A DNA stretch of 36,926 nt, taken from the NCBI GenBank assembly GCA_018971525.1, contig JAGXAR010000034.1:1-36926 (forward strand). Reading direction: 5' to 3'. Each line of letters begins with the position of its first letter. Within the stretch, counting starts at the first letter, position 1. The DNA comes from Nitrospirota bacterium (GTDB lineage: Bacteria > Nitrospirota > Nitrospiria > Nitrospirales > Nitrospiraceae). Both the position numbers and the translations under genes were made by a program. Under the pieces are notes generated by a model, which was given only the letters and a program-made list of their open reading frames with translations, had not been told where the DNA came from and did not search any database. Shown in pieces: positions 7,116 through 15,578 of the stretch.

Positions 7116-7202
7116 CTGTGAACGTGATAAGCCGGGGGGCATGGGCGAGGGCCTTGTTTAATCAGTTATTTTCGGCCCCGGCATTGCTCTCCAAGAGGGC
7201 CC

Positions 7203-7931
7203 TTATGTTCCTGAATTTTGGCTCATCAAGACCGATGAGGTTTTTGAATAGAGCAGTGGCCGCCTAGAGGGGACTTCATGTTCAGTCATAAACCAGCCTG
7301 CAACAGAGAGACGTTTATGATCTCCACTGACGGGATCAACGCGACAGACTCGATGGAACCGAGGAACGGTGAACAGCACGAGAGATCCGGGCTTGGGGGC
7401 AATACAATGGGTGATCGTGAGATCAGATTGATTGTGTTGGCCGGGGAGTGAACGATAAATGATCAATTCACCGCCCCAATCGGGCTGCCATTCATCATGA
7501 AAATAGGTCACCACTGCAAGACGCCGTAACGGAGAGGATCCTTCAGCCGGCACCGCTGAATCGCCAGCTTGCGCGGTATCATCATGCGTCAGCAGACAAT
7601 CGCCCGCTCCATACGAATAATAGTTAAAATTCATGTGCCGCCGTGCAATGTTTGGAAAGGATTCTACATAAGTCCTGATGCAGGGAAGGGCCAGGCGGTC
7701 GAGAAAGACCGTCGCTTCCGCCCGCGCAATGTCAGCCTTGAGCCAATTGCCACAATTTGGAAACGTCTCGCGCAGCTGCCGCTTCTCGCGTAAGGGTGTC
7801 CAAGCCGCTCGTTGCATGGCATGCTGAAAATAGTGCCTTTCCTCATCTGTGAAAAACTTTTCAATCACCAGGACGGAGTGTTCGTGAAATGAGAAGCGTT
7901 CGGCATCGAAATGTTCAAATTCAATCTGCAT
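7203..7931 (-). CDS. 2-oxoglutarate/Fe(II)-dependent oxygenase, prolyl-4-hydroxylase type
   Basis: 242 aa, start ATG 7931 with GGAGAGAAG upstream. The double-stranded beta-helix metal site is visible: H116 and D118 in LLTHDDT, distal H193 in PRFHRV, and R207 in HKRLS as the 2-oxoglutarate-binding residue. WGGELIIY and PKPGSLVLF are the conserved strands between them. The family hydroxylates proteins or small molecules using O2 and 2-oxoglutarate, releasing succinate and CO2. The substrate cannot be told from sequence. There is no signal peptide, so it is cytoplasmic. It is followed upstream by a disrupted gene rather than a peptide substrate. Confidence 0.8.
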   Translation of the reverse strand: MQIEFEHFDAERFSFHEHSVLVIEKFFTDEERHYFQHAMQRAAWTPLREKRQLRETFPNCGNWLKADIARAEATVFLDRLALPCIRTYVESFPNIARRHMNFNYYSYGAGDCLLTHDDTAQAGDSAVPAEGSSPLRRLAVVTYFHDEWQPDWGGELIIYRSLPGQHNQSDLTITHCIAPKPGSLVLFTVPRFHRVCRVDPVSGDHKRLSVAGWFMTEHEVPSRRPLLYSKTSSVLMSQNSGT

Positions 7932-7989
7932 ACATCTTCTCTCCGACAGATCGAGAGAAGAGGAAAGCGTGCAAGTCGTAGGCCGGATG

Positions 7990-8362
7990 TCAGAGTTCTA
8001 ACGCGATACGTTCATTCTCAATAGACATGCTCCAATGCGCAGATTGAAGTAGATCCGTTTGCGTATTTACGATCTCTTTGGCGGCATGCCGAGCGGTTTC
8101 GTACTGTGCGAGTTGAGCGGAAACGCTCCACAAGAATCTGAAGCAAGGAGATTTCGTCCTGACACACGAATCGAACGTCGCACTGGACAAGTCCCGCTGT
8201 GCTCGTTTTGTGCCACTCCAACTCACTCCAGTCGAAGTTCGGGTTTCGCGCAAACCATGACTGGGATTGGCCTGAGTGAGTCTGGGTAGGCGGGACAGGA
8301 TAGTGAAAATGGTTTCTATCTTCTCAGTTCTCTCTTCAAGGGATCGTAGCTTCGTCCTTCAT
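7990..8362 (-). pseudogene. Frameshifted gene of unknown function
   Basis: No single frame is coding throughout, but three minus-strand stretches read as one protein. ATG 8362 gives MKDEAT, then a shift to RSLEERTEKIETIFTILSRL (around 8280-8345). A second shift gives SWFARNPNFDWSELEWHKTS and VQCDVRFVCQDEISLLQI, and a third gives AQLAQYETARHAAKEI through HWSMSIENERIALEL, ending in TGA at 7990-7992. At least three single-base indels would be needed. The product would have been about 120 aa, with a helical N-terminus. I recognise no family. Sequencing error is an alternative explanation but three indels in 370 nt is more than expected. Confidence 0.5.
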
Positions 8363-8499
8363 GTGTATTCGTAGGAACAGCGATTAAGGAAACCGCTTTC
8401 AGTGCCCTCCTCCCGCCTTCTCAGTCTCAATCTCGGTACCTAGCGATTGCTGAGGTGCCAGCCTTGATGGCCCAGCCTCATACCAATCAGGCGCACTCG

Positions 8500-9258
8500 T
8501 TAAGGTGAATCGGTATAGTGAATCGCGGTCCCGATGGTGACCGTATTCATGAACACAGAGCCGAATCCAGGATACCCCCCAAGGGGATAGGGCGCGTAAC
8601 TACCCCATAGGGGATCATATCCTCCCCAATACGGTGCATAGCCCCACCCTCCGGGTCCATATAGACCATACCCCCAGTATCGAGGTCCATAGTAAGGGGC
8701 GTAATGACGCCCCCATGGCCTGGCTGCAGAAGGTCCCGATCGTCCCCGCATTCCTCCCCAATGGCCACCTCCACCATGGCCATGACCTCCACCGTGGCCT
8801 CCACCGCGGATCAGCACGATCCTGACATCGCTGTGGACGATGTCGTCATGGGCGGCAGAGCGCAGACCATTCGACATCAGTCTGTCGACATCCTTCGGAG
8901 CCGACCAGTTTGGAGGATTGCTCTGCCCTACAGCCCGATTGCCTTGGGCCAACGGCGGTGTCTCGGGCTCGGAAAACACGACCGCATCCGCTCCCAACAT
9001 AGCCGCCTTCTCAAGAATTTTCTGCCGCTTGGAGGCAATGCTCAGCCAGAGGCTGTCCACGCTCAACTCCGCGATCTGAATGTGTGGACGTGTTGGCTCC
9101 TGTTCAAGCACTTCTACGTCGCTGACCGTGGTCCTGGGAGAAAACGTCTCGCCCGATAACATCAGAACATCCACGCTCGCACAGCCTGAAAGGGTGAAGG
9201 CCGACAGGATCGCGTGCACGAGGAACAGCGCCGTGCCTTGGCGTGGGCGAGATGCCAT
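8500..9258 (-). CDS. Lipoprotein with Gly/Tyr/His-rich C-terminal tail
   Basis: ATG 9258 is selected because AGGAG is 8 nt upstream, whereas the GTG at 9264 is only 2 nt from it. The product is 252 aa. A lipoprotein signal ends in LSGC. The middle part (residues about 60-150) holds DADAVVF-like sequence ADAVVFSE and VRIVLIRG and looks globular. From about 155 a GGGHGGGHGHGGGGHWGG run leads into a long Tyr-, Gly-, Trp- and Pro-rich tail (GYGLYGPGGWGYAPYWGGYD). The tail is low-complexity and probably surface-exposed or metal-binding. The gene lies 11 nt after the next lipoprotein gene in the same direction. Confidence 0.7.
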   Translation of the reverse strand: MASRPRQGTALFLVHAILSAFTLSGCASVDVLMLSGETFSPRTTVSDVEVLEQEPTRPHIQIAELSVDSLWLSIASKRQKILEKAAMLGADAVVFSEPETPPLAQGNRAVGQSNPPNWSAPKDVDRLMSNGLRSAAHDDIVHSDVRIVLIRGGGHGGGHGHGGGGHWGGMRGRSGPSAARPWGRHYAPYYGPRYWGYGLYGPGGWGYAPYWGGYDPLWGSYAPYPLGGYPGFGSVFMNTVTIGTAIHYTDSP

Positions 9259-9269
9259 CCGCACTACTC

Positions 9270-9752
9270 CTAACGCAGGTACTGTTCAACCACCTGAGCT
9301 TCAACCTGAAAATACTTCTCTTCAAGGCTATGCCGTTGCTGACGAAGACCTGCTAGGGCTGCTTGGTATTGCTGCAGCTGCGTGGTCCACTGTGCCAGCA
9401 GCTGAGGCTTATTCTCCGGAGTCTCTCCCACACGTTGCAGTTGCGCCCTCGTAAAGAGGAGATGCTCGCGTTGAAGCATCCACTGCTTTTGGTGAAGCTG
9501 CCACCCGGCGAGGTCCAGCTCACGAAGTTCCCGGAGGGCCGGATTAGGGGTATCCGGGAGTTGTTTCAGCGCGATCATCTGTTTACCAAGCCTCTCGATA
9601 TTCGTGTTCAGCTGCAAAATGCGGTTATCCAGTGTCTCGAGAATCACATCCAGCTCGCTTCCATCCTGATGCACGGTGTCCTTCTGACCAGCGCAGCTGG
9701 CCACAAGGATGAGCAGAGAGCCAATGATGGCGCCGGCTATTGCCTGCTTCAT
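9270..9752 (-). CDS. Lipoprotein with long coiled coil
   Basis: ATG 9752 has GGAGG about 8 nt upstream. The frame is open far upstream but without a signal sequence. The product is 160 aa with MKQAIAGAIIGSLLILVASC as the lipoprotein signal and lipobox. The rest is almost entirely helical with heptad-like Leu and Gln (VILETLDNRILQLNTNIERL, then TQLQQYQAALAGLRQQ). It is probably an envelope-anchored coiled-coil protein. It forms an operon with the Gly/Tyr-rich lipoprotein downstream, 11 nt away. No function is known. Confidence 0.7.
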   Translation of the reverse strand: MKQAIAGAIIGSLLILVASCAGQKDTVHQDGSELDVILETLDNRILQLNTNIERLGKQMIALKQLPDTPNPALRELRELDLAGWQLHQKQWMLQREHLLFTRAQLQRVGETPENKPQLLAQWTTQLQQYQAALAGLRQQRHSLEEKYFQVEAQVVEQYLR

Positions 9753-9847
9753 GGGTATCGCCTCCATCTGTCGATCCCTACCGAGGGCATACTTGATCAC
9801 AGTATAGTCCGAACTGTTCTTCCACGTGTGACTACCCGGATGGCCTA

Positions 9848-10099
9848 TTATACTGAAATTGAGAGGATCACACATTGCCTCCGGTTTTCCCGCTCGTGGA
9901 AAGGGCATTGATCCACCGGCAGCAGTTCTATGAAAAACGGTGTGAACACTCCGCTGCGATGCCCTGGATTCACGATCTGCAACCCATCTTCCAAGCGCAT
10001 CGAAGTGAGGCGCAGCGAGCGTGCTTCCAGCCAAGCCGACATAAGGAAGAGGAGAGCATAGAAGATTGCGCCAATCAGCGTGGCGGGTCTGACGACCAT
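9848..10099 (-). CDS. Possible small membrane protein
   Basis: An 83-aa frame with an N-terminal hydrophobic segment TLIGAIFYALLFLMSAWLEA and a polar tail. The ribosome-binding site is weak (GAAGA). No homologue is recognised and a competing plus-strand frame covers the same bases, so this is only a possible gene. Confidence 0.3.
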   Translation of the reverse strand: MVVRPATLIGAIFYALLFLMSAWLEARSLRLTSMRLEDGLQIVNPGHRSGVFTPFFIELLPVDQCPFHERENRRQCVILSISV

Positions 10100-10497
10100 T
10101 CTTCAGGTCCGCCTGTAGCTAAACTGTGGCAGAACTATCGTGTCTGATCAGGCTTGATCGGTTCATCCATTCCCTCTGACTGTTTGTAAGTGATTGAGAA
10201 CAAGCCGATGAAGTGCGATCGGACCCTATAGCCTCGATAGCTTCAGGGTTTTCAAATCTCGCGGCCTTGGAGAGACCCTGTGAGTTTTCCCTGTCTCGTT
10301 CACGGTGACGTGGCGGCGCTTTACAAAACACCATCGATTAACGCGTCTGGTAAATTTGTGCTAAAAGTTGTGCAAATAGCTGAGAGCCATTGAAATCAGT
10401 AGGGTCGCTAGAGTATTCCCAAACTTCGATATTTCAAGGATAAACGGGGAAATCATTTAAAACACCGAGCCTTTCAGAAAATGTCTTGTTCGCATGC
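10100..10497. other. Intergenic region without a supported gene
   Basis: About 400 nt between the possible small membrane protein and the end of the large acyl-CoA synthetase gene. The frames present have unlikely composition. A weak inverted repeat, CAGGGT (10244-10249) with ACCCTG (10275-10280), is the only structure seen. No T-rich terminator was found for the minus-strand operon ending at 10498. Confidence 0.4.
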
Positions 10498-13248
10498 CTA
10501 AACCGTGGGTCGAGGCGCATTCTTTTCAACTCGAATCCTGGCGTCTACGATCTTGCAACCTTGCCCTGGCGGCATGGCGAAGATCGGATTCAAATCAAGT
10601 TCACTGATCTCGGGGATTTCCTCGACGAGGCGCGAGAGGCGCAACAGCACCTCTTCGATCGCCTCCACATCCGCTGCAGGATGGCCTCGGTAGCCTTGCA
10701 GCAATCGATAGCCCTTAATTTCTCGCACCATCTGATCTGCATCGCGGTCGGTGAGGGGGGTAATCCTGAACCGCACGTCGCCCAGAATCTCCACATGAAT
10801 TCCGCCGAGACCGAAAGCGATCAGCGGGCCGAAGAGCGGGTCGTGGGTGACGCCGACCATCACTTCCGTGCCGCCTGACAGCATCGGCTGCACGAGCACG
10901 CCTTCCATTGCCTCCAGTTTGTTGTCCTGCGCGAGCCTCGCCCGAATCGCCTCGAATGAATTCCTCACGGCTTGCTCATCAGTCAGGTTCAGATGCACGC
11001 CGCCCATCTCGGTTTTGTGAAGGATCTGGTGTGATGCGAGCTTGACTGCAACAGGAAATCCCACGTCACAGGCCAGCGCCGCTGCCTGGTCCGAAGTCCT
11101 CGCGACTCCTCCCTGCGCCACGGGGAGTTTCGCGGAAGCGAGAAGGGCTCTGGTGTCCTCGACGGTGAGCCAGCCGGGCCCTTCTTGAGACAGGGTCTTG
11201 GCACAGATGGCTCTGGCGGCACCGAAGTCCATATCGTCGAAATCCGGAATCATGCCGAGCGGCTGGGTGCGCCACTCTTCATACCGGCAAGCTTTGCCGA
11301 GCACGACCGCCGGATGCTCGGGTAAGGGAAATGTGGGGATCGTTTCGCCTGCTGCCTGAAAGGTCCGTTCGAGATCCCCTTCAGCCATCCAACAGATGTA
11401 GATCGGGACGTCCTTGCCGCCGGCCTGTCTGGCGCTTAAGATCCCGCGCAAGATCCCGTTCGCTATGCCGGCTGCATCGCCGACCGTCACGGATATGTAG
11501 AGGACAATCAGCGCATCGACCTCCTTGGAGGCGAGGAGGGTGGTGATTGCTTGTGCATAATGGTCCGGAGCGGCGGATGCGATCAGATCGACCGGGTTCT
11601 TCACCGAGGCGGCGGGAGGTAAGAATGCCGACAGGGCGGCCGTGCTCGCCTTGGACAGTTCGGGGACGGACAACCCGCCCGCTTCGCAGGCGTCGGTGCA
11701 GAGGATGGCGGGCCCCCCGGCATTGGTGATGATGCCGACGCGCTTTCCTTTCGGCAGGGGTTGATCGGCAAGCCCTCGGGCCAGGGAGAAGAGTTCATCC
11801 AAGGTATCTGCGCGGATCACTCCGGACTGCTGAAAGAGTGTTTCCACGGCCACCTCGCTCGACGCGAGTGCGGCGGTGTGCGAGCTGGCCGCGCGCCGTC
11901 CGGCAAGGCTCCGGCCGGATTTGATCGCCACGATCGGTTTACGACGAGCGACTCGACGCGCAATTCTCGCAAATCGTCGGGGATTCCCGAAGGACTCCAG
12001 GTACAGGAGAATGACGTCGGTGGAAGGGTCGTCTTCCCAATATTGCAGCAGATCGTTCGTGGAGACGTCGGCATTATTCCCCAGGCTCACGAAGGAAGAC
12101 ACTCCCAGCTGCAGTCGATGGGCTGCGGCGAGGATCGCGAGCCCCAGCGCGCCGCTCTGCGAGGCCATGGCTATGTGGCCGGAGGGAGGAAAGGCCGACG
12201 TGAACGTGGCGTTGAGCCGGATGGCCGGATCGGTATTCAGCAGCCCAAAGCAGTTTGGTCCGATCATGCGCATGCCCTGTTGACGGACCGCCTCCAGGAG
12301 TCGGTCCTGGGCCTGCTTTCCTTCTGGTCCTGTTTCGGCAAAGCCTGAGGAGATCACGATCGCGGAGCCGATGGCTTTGCCGGCACAATCGTTGAGGACC
12401 GGCAGCACTGCATCACGCGGCACGACAATCACCGCCAGATCGACGGCGTCGGGGATCGCAGAGACTGACGAGAAGGCGGTCAAGCCGGCAATGGTTGCCG
12501 CTTTGGGGTTCACCGGATAGATGGCGCCGCGAAACCGGTTGCTGGAGAGAGCTTCAACGATCCGGTAACCGATGCTCTTGGGATCGCGGGACGCTCCGAT
12601 CACGGCCACGGAACGAGGATAGAAGAAGGGGCGGAGCGAGGCGGTCGTAGCGATACGTTCTCGCAACTCCAAGCGGGTCGTCGTGCTCTCGATCTGGTGC
12701 AGCGAGAGCCCGACTTGCATGTCTCCGCCTGCATAGGTTTCATGGACCGGGTATCCGGATTCCCGGAAGACTTCCCGCATGGCCACATTGTCAGTGTGGG
12801 TGACCGCCCACAGTCTGGTGAAGCCTCGATGAATGGCCAGCATCGCCAACCGTTCGAGCAGGATCGTTCCCAGGCCTTTCCCGTGAAAGTCGTCGTCGAC
12901 TGCCATGGCCACCTCGGCCTGGTCGGCGGTCCGCGCCCAATAGGAACCGGCGGCGATGATGCGCGGCTGTCCAGCGATGGTCCTCGTGACCACGACGGTG
13001 AGTTGCTTGGAGGGGTTCGAGGAATCGCAGAGCGACGCGATCGTGTCGGCAGGAGGAGCGGTTTCAGAAAAGAACCGATGACGCCTGGATGCCGGTGACA
13101 ACCGATCGATGAAATTTTGCATCATCGCATGGTCCTCTGCACGGGTGGGGCGGAGGGATGCGGTCGTGCCATCGCGCAGGATGACCGGTCCCGACTCCGG
13201 ACTCCCGGATGCCGGAGGCGGTTGGAACAATGGGTGGATCTGCTTCAT
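10498..13248 (-). CDS. GNAT-fused ADP-forming acetyl-CoA synthetase (acetate-CoA ligase)
   Basis: 916 aa, far larger than the roughly 700-aa ADP-forming enzymes because it carries an N-terminal GNAT domain (about residues 20-185), with the acetyl-CoA loop FHGKGLGTILLERL. Next comes the CoA-binding domain starting FYPRSVAVIGASRDPKSIGY. The succinyl-CoA-synthetase-like domain contains SSHTAALASSEV, whose His would carry the phosphate in catalysis. The C-terminal part is an ATP-grasp domain (VEDTRALL, then HKTEMGGVHLNL). ADP-forming enzymes make acetate and ATP from acetyl-CoA, ADP and phosphate. The GNAT domain suggests protein acetylation or self-regulation. In many related proteins the GNAT part is C-terminal. 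The ATG overlaps the stop of a 57-aa ORF. Confidence 0.85.
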   Translation of the reverse strand: MKQIHPLFQPPPASGSPESGPVILRDGTTASLRPTRAEDHAMMQNFIDRLSPASRRHRFFSETAPPADTIASLCDSSNPSKQLTVVVTRTIAGQPRIIAAGSYWARTADQAEVAMAVDDDFHGKGLGTILLERLAMLAIHRGFTRLWAVTHTDNVAMREVFRESGYPVHETYAGGDMQVGLSLHQIESTTTRLELRERIATTASLRPFFYPRSVAVIGASRDPKSIGYRIVEALSSNRFRGAIYPVNPKAATIAGLTAFSSVSAIPDAVDLAVIVVPRDAVLPVLNDCAGKAIGSAIVISSGFAETGPEGKQAQDRLLEAVRQQGMRMIGPNCFGLLNTDPAIRLNATFTSAFPPSGHIAMASQSGALGLAILAAAHRLQLGVSSFVSLGNNADVSTNDLLQYWEDDPSTDVILLYLESFGNPRRFARIARRVARRKPIVAIKSGRSLAGRRAASSHTAALASSEVAVETLFQQSGVIRADTLDELFSLARGLADQPLPKGKRVGIITNAGGPAILCTDACEAGGLSVPELSKASTAALSAFLPPAASVKNPVDLIASAAPDHYAQAITTLLASKEVDALIVLYISVTVGDAAGIANGILRGILSARQAGGKDVPIYICWMAEGDLERTFQAAGETIPTFPLPEHPAVVLGKACRYEEWRTQPLGMIPDFDDMDFGAARAICAKTLSQEGPGWLTVEDTRALLASAKLPVAQGGVARTSDQAAALACDVGFPVAVKLASHQILHKTEMGGVHLNLTDEQAVRNSFEAIRARLAQDNKLEAMEGVLVQPMLSGGTEVMVGVTHDPLFGPLIAFGLGGIHVEILGDVRFRITPLTDRDADQMVREIKGYRLLQGYRGHPAADVEAIEEVLLRLSRLVEEIPEISELDLNPIFAMPPGQGCKIVDARIRVEKNAPRPTV

Positions 13249-13418
13249 GCTCGGTCACTCACTCGACTGGCTGCGATCAATGTCGCAGCGCCGTCGCTCA
13301 TCTCGTTTGCTTCCTGCTTTGCCAGGCCTGCAACGTCCCGAGGGCTCGACAGAGAATATCCTCGCCTTCCTGTTGAGGCAAGGCTGACGAGCTGCAATCG
13401 TTTTGAATCGTCCGGCAT
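13245..13418 (-). CDS. 57-aa coupled ORF upstream of the acetyl-CoA synthetase
   Basis: ATG 13418 has a strong GGAAGGAG six bases upstream. The frame runs 57 codons to TGA 13245-13247, which overlaps the ATG of the large ligase (ATGA). The product starts MPDDSKRLQLVSLASTGRR and ends ATLIAASRVSDRA. No family is recognised. The good ribosome-binding site and the overlap strongly suggest that it is translated and couples translation of the downstream gene. It might act as a small regulatory protein or only as a leader. It is too short for standard gene finders to keep. Confidence 0.6.
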   Translation of the reverse strand: MPDDSKRLQLVSLASTGRRGYSLSSPRDVAGLAKQEANEMSDGAATLIAASRVSDRA

Positions 13419-13451
13419 GGCGCACTCCTTCCCTCTGTAGGGGCAGAACGG

Positions 13452-14606
13452 TTACATCAGCCAGTCTGGTTTCACAATCATGACTACGCTCAATCCGACC
13501 ATCACGATCCCGCTGATCAGCTTGAGCCATCGGCCTTCCCGTTCCTGAAGTCTATAGTGGCTCATCGTGATGACCCCAATTGCGAGCACGAGGACGTCGT
13601 CCAGCATGTAGGCCACATTATAGAGAGCCAGGTACCCATAATAGACCCATGGGTCAAGCTGGTGCATCGTCAGAATGCGTGTGTAAAGAGCAGGGAGCCC
13701 GGCCGTGCATACCAGCTCGACCGCTTGCACCAGCACGGCGAGCATCACTGTCCCTAGGAGTGCGGCGAGGATATTCTCGGCCTGGAGGATTCGTCGCATC
13801 CTTGCATACAGGCCTGGTTTAGCGGAATCGGGGATGCTGAGAGATATTCCACGCTGGAATGCCAAAAAGTCTTTGATGTTGATCATTCCGGCCAGTCCGG
13901 CAATGCTTCCCAAGATCAGTTCGGTGATATGGGAGAGGCCGATCAACAAGAACATGTTGAGCCATGCCGCCATGAAGGCGAAATACGCGATGCCCTCGAC
14001 GGCAACGAACGTCCCGGCAATCAGTAACATCTTCGGGCGATTGGCCAGGCCTGCTAATAAAGACAACATGAATATCAGCACCCACATCGAGCAAGGGTTA
14101 AATCCGTCCAGGAGTCCGATAACGATTGTGAACAGCGGAAGGCCCAGATTCTTGACACGGAGCTCGCCGAACCATTTGGTCTGGATGCTCTCCACGACCA
14201 GCGGCGGTGCGGCGCCTTGCCTGTTCTGGTCGAGCCGGGCTCGAATCTCTGCTCCGGTCGTGTCGGCTGAGCGGAATCCAACAATCAATTCTGTGCCGAG
14301 GAGGAAGGTGGGAACGCCAATGCTGGCTAGCCCCCGTTCAGCAGCCAGCATCGCGAGTCGCTGCCGCGCGGCTGAATCCTCAGCTACGTCGTGGAGGGCG
14401 ATGCGAACCGATGGCCGTTCACGCTGAAGGCCATCGAGAAAGGTCTTCGCGGCCTCGCAATGGGGACAGCCGGCGCGAACAAAGACTTCGAGGTCCGGGA
14501 CTGGTTCCCCGGCTTGGACCCCTGCCCCGCTCCCCGGCGCGAGCAGGACAAGGCAGATGCCGATGGTGCGGATGAATCTCCATGTGTCTTGATGTTGACG
14601 GAACAC
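13452..14606 (-). CDS. Thioredoxin-like/DsbD-like membrane thiol transporter
   Basis: 384 aa starting at GTG 14606, about 9 nt after the cytochrome c stop. A signal anchor (about residues 10-30) precedes a glutaredoxin-like domain with redox centre CPHC at 47-50 and the cis-Pro loop IGVPTFLLG around 96-104. From about 155 a multi-spanning membrane domain follows, with GFNPCSMW at 168-175 and a second membrane cysteine in VELVCTAGLPALYT, the paired cysteines of CcdA/DsbD-type electron carriers. Inferred role: carrying electrons across the inner membrane to reduce periplasmic thiols, for example for cytochrome c maturation. The immediate neighbour is a mono-haem cytochrome c. A decayed second copy sits at 21060-21213. 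Confidence 0.8.
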   Translation of the reverse strand: MFRQHQDTWRFIRTIGICLVLLAPGSGAGVQAGEPVPDLEVFVRAGCPHCEAAKTFLDGLQRERPSVRIALHDVAEDSAARQRLAMLAAERGLASIGVPTFLLGTELIVGFRSADTTGAEIRARLDQNRQGAAPPLVVESIQTKWFGELRVKNLGLPLFTIVIGLLDGFNPCSMWVLIFMLSLLAGLANRPKMLLIAGTFVAVEGIAYFAFMAAWLNMFLLIGLSHITELILGSIAGLAGMINIKDFLAFQRGISLSIPDSAKPGLYARMRRILQAENILAALLGTVMLAVLVQAVELVCTAGLPALYTRILTMHQLDPWVYYGYLALYNVAYMLDDVLVLAIGVITMSHYRLQEREGRWLKLISGIVMVGLSVVMIVKPDWLM

Positions 14607-14615
14607 GATGTCGCG

Positions 14616-14975
14616 CTAGCCCACCGCGTTAAACGGCGCCATGCTTCTGATGTACGAGAGCACATCCAACATCTGTTGATCCGTCAGTCTGCCGCGAAAT
14701 CCGTGCATGGGAGTGAATAAGACCCCATTGGAAATCGTGACGAGCAGCTCCCAATCGGTCTTCGCCAGCAAGCTCTGCGATTGGAAATTCGCAGGCCGGA
14801 GGATCAGGTACTGCGCCTCGGGCCCATTCCCGTCCAATTTCTCGCCATGACAACGGAGGCAGTATTGTTTATAGACCGCTTGTCCTTCCTTGGGAGTTCC
14901 ACGGGTTTGCCCGACGGCCCAGGAACTGGCCGAGACGATCAGGCACACCACACTGATCACGTTGAGGACTTTCAT
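14616..14975 (-). CDS. Mono-haem cytochrome c (class I), copy A
   Basis: ATG 14975 follows GGGAG and starts a signal peptide MKVLNVISVVCLIVSASS. The product is 119 aa. The haem motif CLRCH is at 39-43, followed by GEKLDGNGPEAQ. The candidate axial Met is in TPMHGFRGRL, and the last helix is QQMLDVLSYIRSM. The same architecture and many identical positions occur in the cytochrome at 21226-21588, so this is one of two paralogues. Both are followed by a thioredoxin-like gene, intact here and decayed there. The partner is probably the membrane thiol transporter 9 nt downstream, but this is context inference. Confidence 0.85.
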   Translation of the reverse strand: MKVLNVISVVCLIVSASSWAVGQTRGTPKEGQAVYKQYCLRCHGEKLDGNGPEAQYLILRPANFQSQSLLAKTDWELLVTISNGVLFTPMHGFRGRLTDQQMLDVLSYIRSMAPFNAVG

Positions 14976-15123
14976 GCTGGCTCCCTTTCTTTGTTGAGCC
15001 CGGTCAGCCATGGACATTCATGCCTTTACAGGCGGTTCTGATCCGGATGAGGAAATCATCGGCCGATGCATGGTTGCCCCTGTGTCGGCTTCGAGCGAGT
15101 CGTGGTGCGGGTTTGCGGCGCGA

Positions 15124-15321
15124 TCACCATTCTTTGCGAGCCTCTTCCTTCGCCATGAGGGCGCGACCATACCTGAACCCCATCAGAAACATGTCCGCCC
15201 CCGGCATGACAAAGACGCTTCGCAAGTGCTTGTCGCCTTCCGGGCCTGCTAGCCCCTGCGCATGGGAGCCGACCAGAACCTTGAGCATCCTCCGGTCGGC
15301 GGAAAGGGGAGAGAGGGTCAT
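15124..15321 (-). CDS. 65-aa protein coupled to the ACP gene
   Basis: ATG 15321 overlaps the ACP stop (ATGA). The product is 65 aa: [20 protein letters not shown], then SVFVMPGADMFLMGFRYGRA and a charged C-terminus KEEARKEW. The hydrophobic central segment is not long enough for a clear membrane helix. No family is recognised. The overlap with the ACP gene and the coding-like composition support it as a real gene. Any role in acyl transfer is guesswork. Confidence 0.5.
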   Translation of the reverse strand: MTLSPLSADRRMLKVLVGSHAQGLAGPEGDKHLRSVFVMPGADMFLMGFRYGRALMAKEEARKEW

Positions 15322-15578
15322 GTCGCTCGCTTGTCCGACAATTGCTCCACGCAGCCATTCAGCGTGGCGTACTTCGGATAGTCTGCTTCCGGGATCTCCA
15401 GGCCGAAGGTTTTGTGGATCAGGATCACAAAATTGAGAAAGTCCATCGAGTCGATATCCAGCTGGTCGCGGAAGCCGACGCCTGGCTTCAAGGCCGTCAA
15501 GTCCGCCTCCGGTGCGACCTCGCCCAGGAGGCGAAGGACCGTCTGTCTGATTTCATCCGACGTGAGAGGAATGTTCAT
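15318..15578 (-). CDS. Acyl carrier protein
   Basis: ATG 15578 overlaps the E2 stop (ATGA), giving 86 aa. The motif [11 protein letters not shown] places the phosphopantetheine-accepting Ser at residue 44, the standard distance from the start. Helix 1 is [18 protein letters not shown] and the third helix region follows [12 protein letters not shown]. It is a stand-alone carrier, not part of a fatty-acid operon here. Its position directly behind pyruvate dehydrogenase E2 is unusual and suggests it receives or stores an acyl group in this cluster, although no transacylase is adjacent. It needs a phosphopantetheinyl transferase encoded elsewhere. Confidence 0.85.
   Translation of the reverse strand: MNIPLTSDEIRQTVLRLLGEVAPEADLTALKPGVGFRDQLDIDSMDFLNFVILIHKTFGLEIPEADYPKYATLNGCVEQLSDKRAT

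Noticed and set aside
7131-7182. GC-rich inverted repeat between convergent genes
   Set aside because: The arms GCCGGGG and CCCCGGC are separated by nearly 40 nt and lack a T-run, so they do not make a convincing terminator.
10119-10334. 71-aa minus-strand ORF
   Set aside because: Low-complexity charged composition and no ribosome-binding site.
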